Made by a program: the position numbers and the translations under genes. From an uncultured Pseudoxanthomonas sp. (lineage in GTDB: Bacteria > Pseudomonadota > Gammaproteobacteria > Xanthomonadales > Xanthomonadaceae), in assembly GCF_946886695.1 (NCBI RefSeq), contig NZ_CAMPJD010000007.1, positions 1 through 64,000 on the forward strand: a stretch of DNA of 64,000 bases, read 5' to 3'. Shown here piece after piece: positions 38,020 to 47,518 of the stretch (position 1 is the first letter of the stretch; the number at the start of each line of letters is the position of its first letter). The notes under the pieces are model-generated. The model searched no databases. It worked only from the letters and a program-made list of their open reading frames with translations, and was not told the origin of the DNA.

Positions 38020-38048
38020 TTGACCATGACTGTAAACGTTTTCATAAT
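38020..38048 (+). promoter_or_regulatory. Promoter of the GH3 gene with an embedded LacI-type operator
   Basis: TTGACC (38020-38025) and CATAAT (38043-38048) are 17 bases apart and each match five of six consensus bases. Between them, at 38031-38044, lies TGTAAACGTTTTCA, one base away from the perfect palindrome TGTAAACGTTTACA bound by many LacI-family sugar regulators. A repressor bound there would block RNA polymerase. No LacI-type regulator gene is in the window. Confidence 0.7.
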
Positions 38049-38089
38049 GGCTTCCCCGTAACACCTGCGTTCCCGGGAGGATCGCTTAC

Positions 38090-40270
38090 ATGCCGCATCA
38101 GCGAAGGATCGAGGGCCTGATCGCCGACATGACGCTGGAGGAGAAGATCGGCCAGCTCGGCGCCTTCGCCGATGCGCTGCGGCCGTTCGCCTTCGAGGTG
38201 AATCCGGAAACCTTCGCCCGTGATGCCGAGCAGGTGCGTGAGCAGATCCGCAGCGGCCGCGTGGGCGCGCTGTTCAATGGCGTGGGCGCGGCGGAAGGCC
38301 GCGAGGCGCAGCGCATCGCGGTGGAAGAGAGCCGGCTGGGTGTTCCGCTGCTGCTGGGCGCCGACGTGATCCACGGCATGCGGACCGTGTTCCCGATTCC
38401 GCTGGGCGAAGCCGCCAGCTTCGAGCCGGACCTTGCCGAACGCACCGCGCGCGCGACCGCCAAGGAAGCCACTGCCGCCGGGATCCACTGGACGTTCGCA
38501 CCGATGGTCGACATCGCGCGCGACCAGCGCTGGGGCCGCGTGGCCGAAACTTCCGGCGAAGACGTCCATCTGTCGTGCGAGCTCGCGGCAGCGCGCGTGC
38601 GCGGCTTCCAGGGCACCGACCTGACCGCCCCCGATTCGCTGCTGACCACGCCCAAGCACTTCGCCGCCTATGGCGCCATCTCGGCCGGCCTGGACTACAA
38701 CTTCGTGGACATGGCGCCGCAGACGCTGCGCGACGTGCACCTGCCGCCGTTCAAGGCCGCCATCGACGCCGGCGCGCTGACGCTGATGAGTTCGTTCAAC
38801 GACATCAACGGCGTGCCGGCCTCGGCCAACCGCGAATTGCTGACCGACATCCTGCGCGGCGAATGGAAGTTCGAGGGCTTCGTGGTCTCCGACTACACCT
38901 CGGACCTGGAGCTGGTCGCGCATGGCTACGCCAGCGACGAAGCCGACGCGGCGCAAAAGGCGCTGTCGGCCGGCCTGGACATGAGCCTGCAGAGCGGCAT
39001 CTATGCAGGCCATGTCGCCACGCTGGTCGAGCAGGGCCGGCTGACGATGGCCGAAGTGGACGAGGCGGTGCGGCGCGTACTGCACGTAAAGGCTGCTGTT
39101 GGCTTGTTCGACGATCCCTACCGTTGCCTGGACGCGGAACGCGAAGCCGACCAGTCGCACATCCCCGTGCACGATGCACTGGCGCGAGACTGCGCGCGGC
39201 GCTCCATCGTGTTGCTCAAGAACGACGGCGACCTCTTGCCGCTGAAGAAGTCCGGCCAGCGCATCGCGCTGATCGGTCCGTTTGCGCAGGACACCGCCAA
39301 CCTCGGTGGCTGCTGGAACATCTTCGGTGACGCTGCGCGCATGGTCGATCTGGAAACCGGGCTGCTCGCCGCGCTGGATGATCCATCCGCGCTGACGGTG
39401 GTGCCGGGCAGCGGTATCGAGGAGGCTCTCGACGGTGGCATCGACGCCGCGGTCGCCGCTGCGCACGGTGCCGACGTGGTGTTGCTGGCCGTGGGCGAGC
39501 CGCACGAATTTTCCGGCGAAGCACAGTCGCGCACGCAGATCGTGCTGCCAGCCCCGCAGCAGCGGCTGGCGGAGGCGGTGGCCGCCACCGGCACGCCAGT
39601 CGTGGTGCTGCTGCGCAATGGCCGCGCGCTGGCGCTGGAGGGCGCGGTACGCGATGCGCAGGCGATCCTGGTCACCTGGTTCCTCGGTACGCAGACCGGG
39701 CCGGCGTTGGCCGACGTGGTGTTCGGCGACTACAGCCCGTCCGCGCGCCTGCCGGTGAGCTTCCCGCAGGATGCAGGCCAGCAGCCGTACTTCTACAACC
39801 ATCCCGCCAGCGGGCGTCCCAACGTGCCCGGCACGCCTCGCGCCTTCCAGACGCGCTGGCGCGAGGTGACGCACGCCGCGCTGTATCCGTTCGGCCACGG
39901 CCTGTCGTACACGCGCTTCGATTACGGTGTACCGCAGCTCAGCACCGGAGCGCTCGGCTGGGACGACACGCTGACCATCCGCACCCGCATCACCAATGTC
40001 GGCACGCGCGAGGGGGAAGAAGTGGTGCAGCTCTACCTGCGCGACCGTACCGCCAGCCGCGTGCGGCCCGTGCGCGAATTGAAGCGTTTCCGCAAGATCA
40101 CGCTGGCAGCGGGCGAATCGCAGGACGTGGAGTTCACCCTGACCCGTGCCGACGTGGAATTCCACGGCGTAGACAATCGTCCGGTGGCCGAGCCAGGCCT
40201 GTTCGACCTGTGGGTGGCGCCGTCGAGCGCCGTTGGCGAGGCGGTAGGTTTCGAACTGCTGCCGCGTTAG
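38090..40270 (+). CDS. bglX: Glycoside hydrolase family 3 beta-glucosidase (BglX-like)
   Basis: A 726-residue GH3 enzyme with the usual three parts: the TIM-barrel domain with MTLEEKIGQL at the start, PKHFAAYG near residue 189 and the nucleophile in VVSDYTSD (Asp268); the alpha/beta sandwich with LLKNDGDLLPLKK; and a C-terminal fibronectin-III-like domain (LTIRTRITNVGTREGEEVVQLYLRD). It hydrolyses terminal beta-linked glucose or similar sugars. Unlike E. coli BglX, no signal peptide is visible, so it may be cytoplasmic. Its stop overlaps the stop of the convergent gene by four bases. Confidence 0.92.
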   Translation: MPHQRRIEGLIADMTLEEKIGQLGAFADALRPFAFEVNPETFARDAEQVREQIRSGRVGALFNGVGAAEGREAQRIAVEESRLGVPLLLGADVIHGMRTVFPIPLGEAASFEPDLAERTARATAKEATAAGIHWTFAPMVDIARDQRWGRVAETSGEDVHLSCELAAARVRGFQGTDLTAPDSLLTTPKHFAAYGAISAGLDYNFVDMAPQTLRDVHLPPFKAAIDAGALTLMSSFNDINGVPASANRELLTDILRGEWKFEGFVVSDYTSDLELVAHGYASDEADAAQKALSAGLDMSLQSGIYAGHVATLVEQGRLTMAEVDEAVRRVLHVKAAVGLFDDPYRCLDAEREADQSHIPVHDALARDCARRSIVLLKNDGDLLPLKKSGQRIALIGPFAQDTANLGGCWNIFGDAARMVDLETGLLAALDDPSALTVVPGSGIEEALDGGIDAAVAAAHGADVVLLAVGEPHEFSGEAQSRTQIVLPAPQQRLAEAVAATGTPVVVLLRNGRALALEGAVRDAQAILVTWFLGTQTGPALADVVFGDYSPSARLPVSFPQDAGQQPYFYNHPASGRPNVPGTPRAFQTRWREVTHAALYPFGHGLSYTRFDYGVPQLSTGALGWDDTLTIRTRITNVGTREGEEVVQLYLRDRTASRVRPVRELKRFRKITLAAGESQDVEFTLTRADVEFHGVDNRPVAEPGLFDLWVAPSSAVGEAVGFELLPR

Positions 40271-40719
40271 CGGCGCGGCGTGCCGCGCATCATCGGCCCG
40301 CCGGGATAGGCATCGTAGGGGCCGTAGTAGCCGCCGGGACCGTCATAGCGGTCGACGTTGATGTTGAAGTTGAACGTGCGCGGCTTGCCTTCGTCGTTGT
40401 ACGTGGTCTTGCACAGGTTGAGGTTGACCGCGTTGTAGGTGCTGCGGCCGTGCCCCTTGCTGTAGCCGATGCCGGTGGTCACGCTGCCCGAGACGCCGTC
40501 TCCGTCGTCATCGCCATACCAGACGCAGGGGTCGACGGGCGTTGTGGGTGCCGTCGATTTCGGTCGCGTCGGCCGGGTGTCGCCGTACCACGTGCCGGGC
40601 GGATCCTTGGCGTAGGCCGCTGCCTGCGGCAGGCTGAGGTCCAACGCCTCCGCACTCGACTGCGCCCACGCGGGCACGGTGGTCAGCAGGGCCAGCAGTG
40701 CGAGGGGCAGGGTCTTCAT
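40267..40719 (-). CDS. Small secreted protein of unknown function
   Basis: A 150-residue protein with a clear signal peptide (residues 1-19, ending PAWA). The mature part has a CVWYGDDDGDGVSG segment resembling a calcium-binding Asp-rich loop, a second cysteine (NLNLCKTTYN), the FNFNINVDRYDG strand and a Gly/Tyr/Pro-rich tail. I do not recognise a family. The ATG at 40719 starts the signal peptide. Convergent overlap with the GH3 gene shows neither has a terminator between them. Confidence 0.75.
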   Translation of the reverse strand: MKTLPLALLALLTTVPAWAQSSAEALDLSLPQAAAYAKDPPGTWYGDTRPTRPKSTAPTTPVDPCVWYGDDDGDGVSGSVTTGIGYSKGHGRSTYNAVNLNLCKTTYNDEGKPRTFNFNINVDRYDGPGGYYGPYDAYPGGPMMRGTPRR

Positions 40720-40822
40720 GGGGAATCCCGGAGCGGTGGTGCGCCGGGTGGCGGACCTGCATGGAAACCTAACAGCCGTGGATTGAATGCCGGCTGATGG
40801 CGGCGATCGGCGGTCGGGAACT

Positions 40823-42637
<1,815 letters not shown>

Positions 42638-42670
42638 TCGAAATTCGATCGTTTCGCCAACGCGTTTATT

Positions 42671-44689
42671 CTATCGCACAACCCTCCAGTCGGCGCCCGT
42701 TCGCGGGTCGACCTTGAGCTGTTGGTTGTAGTTGGCCGATCTCCATATGACGTTCTGCCCATTGGAGGGATTGCGCCACAGGAGGTCGTCCTTCCCGTCA
42801 CCGTCGTAGTCGCCGGCTGCCACGACCTGCCAGGCGAGGTTGGTCACGCTGGTGAGTGAGATCTTGCTGGTGGCATTGCCTCCCGGCCATAGCTCATTGG
42901 CTCCCGTGGTTGCATGGCGCCAGACCACGTCATCCCGGCCATCGCCGTCGAAGTCGCCGGATCCCGCGACTCTCCAGGCCGTCATCGCCGGGGTCATCGG
43001 TTGCTGGGCTTCATAGTTGCCGGCTTTCCAGATGGTGTTGGCGCCCGTGCTGGTGTTGCGCCAAAGGACGTCGTCCCGACCATCGCCGTCGAAGTCGCCG
43101 ATGTCCGCGACCTGCCACTTGTTTCCGGATACGCCCATTACGGATTGCTGCGTAGTCGAGTCTCCGGAATGCCAGATGACGTTGGCGCCGGTACTGGCGT
43201 TGCGCCAGAAAATGTCGTCCCTGCCATCGAAATTGAAGTCTCCTATCCCGGCCACCGCCCACTGGGTATTGGTAACGGTAGTGACGGGAATCTGCCAGGC
43301 ATAGTCGCCGCCTTTCCAGATGGCATTGGCGCCGGTGGTGCTGTTGCGCCACAGCAGGTCGGAAGAGCCGTCCCCATCGAAATCCCCGCGACCGGCGACG
43401 GTCCACGCCCTGTCCGTGACCGTGCGCAGGCTGCGCTGGGTCTGGGCGTTGGCCGAGTACCACAAGGAGCCCTGTCCGTTGCCCCGATTGTGCCAGGCAA
43501 TGTCTGATCGCTCGTCGCCGTTGTAGTCGGCTGCAGCCCCGGACAGGCAAACGCCGAAATTGATCTGGACGCTGAGGCCGCCGGTCACGATGTCGTTGCA
43601 TCCATCTCCGTTGAGGTCCCCCAAGGCCATGATGTTCGTCCCGTGGGTTGTACGGATGGGAGCAAGACGCTCGTGGCTCGCCAGTTGGCCGTTCACGGAC
43701 ATGTATCGCCCCACCGCAAACCAGCCAGAGTGGCTTACCAGGAGATCGTCGAGTCCATCACCATCGAGGTCTTGCACCAGGAGCATTCCCGGACCGTCGT
43801 AGGTCTCCAGGCGCTTCGCGAGCGTAAAGCTTCCATTGCTGGTGCGCCTGTAAACGAGTATCCGTGGGCACGGCGAATTGCATGTCTTCGCGACGATTAT
43901 CTCCAGCGATCCGTCGCCATCCGTGTCCATTGCCTCGATGGTATGGGAGTAGAGATCGACGTCTTCCGGGTACGGGTAAGCGTATGCTGGCCAGAAGCCT
44001 CCCATCCGGTGGTTGGGGTATACGAAGAAGCTGTTGGTCATGCCCGATGCGATCAACATGTCCGGCCATCCGTCGCCTGTGACATCTTTCAGTTGCACGT
44101 GGGATGCACTATTGAAATGGCCCAGCCCTGCCGTCTGGAAGCTGGTGGACGGCGCGAATCCTGATCGTGTGTTGTTGATGTAGAGGCTGGCAACGCCTTG
44201 GTGGTCCAGGCATGCGACGTCAGGGAATCCGTCGAGGTTCAGGTCGCCGGTGGCAGCGTAGGGACAGCCCGCATCGGATGCATATGTAGTTGCACGGAAC
44301 CCACCGTTGCCATCCCACGTGTATACGAGTAACCCGCGCTCAAGGCCGACGATGATTTCCTTTCTGCCATCGGCATTCAGATCGACTGCTCGCGCGGTGG
44401 TGTAGTCGGCATTCCGCAGGGGGCCCTGTCGCATGCCCGTGCCGAGGCTGCCTGATGAGTTCTGCAGGTGAACCTGCAATTCAGGGGTGCCATCAAGGTT
44501 GAGCAAGAGGGCGAGATCTTCACGCCCGTCCCCATTCACGTCGCCGATAGTCACGGCGGGAGTGGCATTGAAGTCGAAGTAAATCCAGGATTCCAGGAAA
44601 TCGATGTGTCTCGCTGATGCATGCGCGGACAACAAAGCGCAAGCGATGAAGAGGGTGGCAGCAATCGCCGCCCTGATCGACGACTTCAT
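42671..44689 (-). CDS. Secreted FG-GAP/VCBS double beta-propeller protein 1
   Basis: A 672-residue exported protein: signal peptide ending ASARH (about 24 residues), then about seven FG-GAP/VCBS blades (to about residue 385) with calcium-type loops such as DVNGDGREDLAL, DLNADGRKEIIV and DTDGDGSLEIIV. Six very regular blades of about 47 residues follow, each opening with DxDGDGxxDxxW-N and carrying TGANxIW. The last 852 bases are shared with the next gene upstream. The N-terminal part is less GC-rich than neighbouring housekeeping genes. Propellers of this kind bind ligands or partners at the surface; nothing identifies the partner. The start at 44689 is where the signal peptide begins, with only a weak ribosome-binding site. 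Confidence 0.85.
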   Translation of the reverse strand: MKSSIRAAIAATLFIACALLSAHASARHIDFLESWIYFDFNATPAVTIGDVNGDGREDLALLLNLDGTPELQVHLQNSSGSLGTGMRQGPLRNADYTTARAVDLNADGRKEIIVGLERGLLVYTWDGNGGFRATTYASDAGCPYAATGDLNLDGFPDVACLDHQGVASLYINNTRSGFAPSTSFQTAGLGHFNSASHVQLKDVTGDGWPDMLIASGMTNSFFVYPNHRMGGFWPAYAYPYPEDVDLYSHTIEAMDTDGDGSLEIIVAKTCNSPCPRILVYRRTSNGSFTLAKRLETYDGPGMLLVQDLDGDGLDDLLVSHSGWFAVGRYMSVNGQLASHERLAPIRTTHGTNIMALGDLNGDGCNDIVTGGLSVQINFGVCLSGAAADYNGDERSDIAWHNRGNGQGSLWYSANAQTQRSLRTVTDRAWTVAGRGDFDGDGSSDLLWRNSTTGANAIWKGGDYAWQIPVTTVTNTQWAVAGIGDFNFDGRDDIFWRNASTGANVIWHSGDSTTQQSVMGVSGNKWQVADIGDFDGDGRDDVLWRNTSTGANTIWKAGNYEAQQPMTPAMTAWRVAGSGDFDGDGRDDVVWRHATTGANELWPGGNATSKISLTSVTNLAWQVVAAGDYDGDGKDDLLWRNPSNGQNVIWRSANYNQQLKVDPRTGADWRVVR
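42680..43531. repeat. 852-bp direct repeat, copy A
   Basis: This stretch equals 44740-45591 base for base except 43505 (T here, C at 45565), a synonymous change. Identity stops abruptly on both sides: at 42679 just before the stop codon and at 43532 at the blade border. It encodes six FG-GAP blades. Copies are in the same orientation, 2060 bases apart. Confidence 0.95.
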
Positions 44690-44730
44690 CGTGGGCTTGA
44701 AAATGGAGTGACGGAGGGCGGAGTGTGCGA

Positions 44731-46761
44731 TCACGGTGTAACCCTCCAGTCGGCGCCCGTTCGCGGGTCGACCTTGAGCTGTTGGTTGTAGTTGGCCGAT
44801 CTCCATATGACGTTCTGCCCATTGGAGGGATTGCGCCACAGGAGGTCGTCCTTCCCGTCACCGTCGTAGTCGCCGGCTGCCACGACCTGCCAGGCGAGGT
44901 TGGTCACGCTGGTGAGTGAGATCTTGCTGGTGGCATTGCCTCCCGGCCATAGCTCATTGGCTCCCGTGGTTGCATGGCGCCAGACCACGTCATCCCGGCC
45001 ATCGCCGTCGAAGTCGCCGGATCCCGCGACTCTCCAGGCCGTCATCGCCGGGGTCATCGGTTGCTGGGCTTCATAGTTGCCGGCTTTCCAGATGGTGTTG
45101 GCGCCCGTGCTGGTGTTGCGCCAAAGGACGTCGTCCCGACCATCGCCGTCGAAGTCGCCGATGTCCGCGACCTGCCACTTGTTTCCGGATACGCCCATTA
45201 CGGATTGCTGCGTAGTCGAGTCTCCGGAATGCCAGATGACGTTGGCGCCGGTACTGGCGTTGCGCCAGAAAATGTCGTCCCTGCCATCGAAATTGAAGTC
45301 TCCTATCCCGGCCACCGCCCACTGGGTATTGGTAACGGTAGTGACGGGAATCTGCCAGGCATAGTCGCCGCCTTTCCAGATGGCATTGGCGCCGGTGGTG
45401 CTGTTGCGCCACAGCAGGTCGGAAGAGCCGTCCCCATCGAAATCCCCGCGACCGGCGACGGTCCACGCCCTGTCCGTGACCGTGCGCAGGCTGCGCTGGG
45501 TCTGGGCGTTGGCCGAGTACCACAAGGAGCCCTGTCCGTTGCCCCGATTGTGCCAGGCAATGTCCGATCGCTCGTCGCCGTTGTAGTCGGCCCTGATGCG
45601 GAGTACGCAGATTCCTCGGCCGATTGCGATGGCCCCAGTCAGCGCTACAGCCATGTCGGCACAATCATCGCCGTCGATGCGACCAAGGGCGATGGCGTTG
45701 GCGTGCCCGGCGAAGCCAGTGGCTGTCGAGAGCCTCTCGCTCTCAAGTCGGCCATCCTCGTTCAGCAGCCAGCCGACGGCATTGAACTCGAAATGCCCCG
45801 CAGCCAGGTCCTCGTCTCCATCTCCATCCACATCGTGGGCACGGAGTGCCGTCGTACTGTCATGGAGAGGCAGGCTGGTCGAGAGCTCAAAAAAGCCCGT
45901 GTTTTGGCGGCGGTAGACGTAGAGGCGGGCATCCGGCTGGTTGTAGGGGTTCGCGGTGACAATCTCGGTTGCACCATCTCCATCGATATCTAGGGCCTCG
46001 ATCGAGGCCGGCCAGACGGTCATGCCTCTTGGATGTGGGTAGGCGCGCGCAGTGAGCAGGTTGCCATACCCATCGTTCTCGTGAACGAAAAAGCTGTTGA
46101 CGGACGAGGCGGTAATCAGGAAATCCGGCGCTCCGTCGCCGGTCACGTCCTTCAACTGCATCTGCTTGTAACTGTCCGTGTAGTTGCCGGCAGGTGTCGG
46201 CACGTAGACGCTGTTACGGAAGCCCGCTGCGTCCGTGCCCAGGAATACGTTCGCGGACGTCTTCCAGTCATGGCAAATGACGTCCGTGTTGCCATCGCTG
46301 TTCAGGTCGCCGGACACCGCATAGCGGCATTCGTTAATCCCTTCATGGGGCGTGAGGGAGAACTGGCCTGGTACCGTCTCTCGCAGGACTGCAATGCCCT
46401 TGAGTTTGCCTACTATGATTTCGGCCTTCCCGTCATGGTCGAGATCTTCCAGCAGGATGGGATTGCTTTCGACGAAGCCGCGGTAAGTGGGTATCTGCAG
46501 CGGAGTAGCCTGGAACGAGCCGTTCCGGTTGATGAAAACCGAGACAAGATGCGCGAACGCGCCGTCCAGATATTGCTCGCTGCGCGACGTCGCGACGATA
46601 TCGTCCAATCCATCGCCATTCACGTCGCCCAGCGCCACATTGGCGATCACTTGTCCAGGAAGATTCAAGTTCTGGGACAGAAAAAGACGATACTCAGTCG
46701 CCGACACACAGCAACAAGCGGAAGCTAACAGGCCCCCGCCTATCAATTTCAGTGTATTCAC
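44731..46761 (-). CDS. Secreted FG-GAP/VCBS double beta-propeller protein 2
   Basis: A 676-residue exported protein: signal peptide ending SVSA (about residue 21), about seven N-terminal FG-GAP blades (DVNGDGLDDIVA, DLDHDGKAEIIVG, DLNSDGNTDVIC, DVTGDGAPDFLIT, DIDGDGATEIVT, DVDGDGDEDLAA, RIDGDDCADMAV), then six blades identical to those of protein 1. The two N-terminal halves share blade order but differ widely in sequence. Translation appears to begin at GTG 46761. The gene ends 41 bases before the start of protein 1, so a two-gene transcript is likely. Function unknown; secreted, surface or adhesive roles fit. Confidence 0.85.
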   Translation of the reverse strand: MNTLKLIGGGLLASACCCVSATEYRLFLSQNLNLPGQVIANVALGDVNGDGLDDIVATSRSEQYLDGAFAHLVSVFINRNGSFQATPLQIPTYRGFVESNPILLEDLDHDGKAEIIVGKLKGIAVLRETVPGQFSLTPHEGINECRYAVSGDLNSDGNTDVICHDWKTSANVFLGTDAAGFRNSVYVPTPAGNYTDSYKQMQLKDVTGDGAPDFLITASSVNSFFVHENDGYGNLLTARAYPHPRGMTVWPASIEALDIDGDGATEIVTANPYNQPDARLYVYRRQNTGFFELSTSLPLHDSTTALRAHDVDGDGDEDLAAGHFEFNAVGWLLNEDGRLESERLSTATGFAGHANAIALGRIDGDDCADMAVALTGAIAIGRGICVLRIRADYNGDERSDIAWHNRGNGQGSLWYSANAQTQRSLRTVTDRAWTVAGRGDFDGDGSSDLLWRNSTTGANAIWKGGDYAWQIPVTTVTNTQWAVAGIGDFNFDGRDDIFWRNASTGANVIWHSGDSTTQQSVMGVSGNKWQVADIGDFDGDGRDDVLWRNTSTGANTIWKAGNYEAQQPMTPAMTAWRVAGSGDFDGDGRDDVVWRHATTGANELWPGGNATSKISLTSVTNLAWQVVAAGDYDGDGKDDLLWRNPSNGQNVIWRSANYNQQLKVDPRTGADWRVTP
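44740..45591. repeat. 852-bp direct repeat, copy B
   Basis: The partner of 42680-43531, with a single mismatch at 45565. It covers the six C-terminal blades of protein 2 and stops six bases short of its stop codon's far end, so the last residues differ (TP here, VR in protein 1). Confidence 0.95.
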
Positions 46762-46833
46762 GTTGTACGCACCCCTGCGATCGGCCCTATGGAGCCGGGG
46801 GCCAATATAGCGTACCGCCCTCCGTGCAAGGGG

Positions 46834-46860
46834 GCGGCCACCCAGAGGTTGGGTGGCCGC
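46834..46860 (-). terminator. Strong hairpin between dps and the propeller genes
   Basis: An 11-bp perfect stem (46834-46844/46850-46860) with loop GAGGT lies 13 bases beyond the dps stop. No T-tract follows; it probably ends or stabilises the dps transcript and separates it from the propeller genes on the same strand. Confidence 0.5.
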
Positions 46861-46873
46861 TACGGGACGAGGG

Positions 46874-47428
46874 CTACTGCAATAGCGAACGCAGCATCCA
46901 GGCGTACTTCTCGTGGATCTGCAGGCGCTGCGTCAGCAGGTCCTCGGTCGGCGCGTCATCGGCGTCGTCGGCGATGTCCAGCACCTTGCGTGCCGTGCGG
47001 CAGACCGCCTCGTTGCCCACCACCAGCTGGCGGACCATCTCGCGCCAATCGGCGCTGTCGCTCAGGCCCGGCTCTTCCGGGATCGAGGTCAGGTTGACGA
47101 ACTCGCGGTACGAACCCGGTGCATTGAACCCCAGCGCGCGGATGCGCTCGGCGATCTCGTCCAGCGCCGTCCACTGCTCGGTGTACTGCGTCTCGAACAT
47201 CGTATGCAGCGAATTGAACATCGCGCCGGTGATGTTCCAGTGGAAATTGTGGGTCTTCAGGTACAGCGTGTAGCTGTCGGCCAGGAAACGCGACAGGCCG
47301 TCGGCGATCTTCTTGCGTTCGCCGCCGCTGATCCCGATATCGATGTTCGGCGCCGACGGGGCCGATGCGAGCGGCGCGGTGACGGGCGCGGCCTTGGTTT
47401 TGGCGGGCTTGGTCTTCGGCTTGGCCAT
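46874..47428 (-). CDS. dps: DNA-protecting ferritin-like protein Dps
   Basis: A 184-residue Dps-type miniferritin. Residues 1-35 form a Lys/Pro/Ala-rich flexible tail likely to bind DNA. The four-helix ferritin fold follows, with the ferroxidase ligands spread over THNFHWNITG and FETQYTEQWTALDEIAERIRALG. It stores iron, consumes peroxide and shields DNA. AGGAG precedes the ATG at 47428. It is divergent from hrpA with a 90-base spacer. Confidence 0.94.
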   Translation of the reverse strand: MAKPKTKPAKTKAAPVTAPLASAPSAPNIDIGISGGERKKIADGLSRFLADSYTLYLKTHNFHWNITGAMFNSLHTMFETQYTEQWTALDEIAERIRALGFNAPGSYREFVNLTSIPEEPGLSDSADWREMVRQLVVGNEAVCRTARKVLDIADDADDAPTEDLLTQRLQIHEKYAWMLRSLLQ

Positions 47429-47449
47429 GCGGATTCTCCTGAGGGTGGG

Positions 47450-47478
47450 TTGAGACGGCACAATAGACACACTAGAAC
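47450..47478 (+). promoter_or_regulatory. Candidate promoter of hrpA
   Basis: TTGAGA (47450-47455) and TAGAAC (47473-47478) are 17 bases apart in the dps-hrpA spacer, about 35 bases before the hrpA start. Confidence 0.45.
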
Positions 47479-47518
47479 ATGTGGCGTGAGCAAAAAGTTT
47501 CAAGCGCTTGCTGTAAAG

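Noticed and set aside
46762..46830. Promoter for the propeller genes (TATATT on the minus strand near 46803-46808)
   Set aside because: The only -35-like hexamer is 14 bases away, too close for a sigma-70 promoter.
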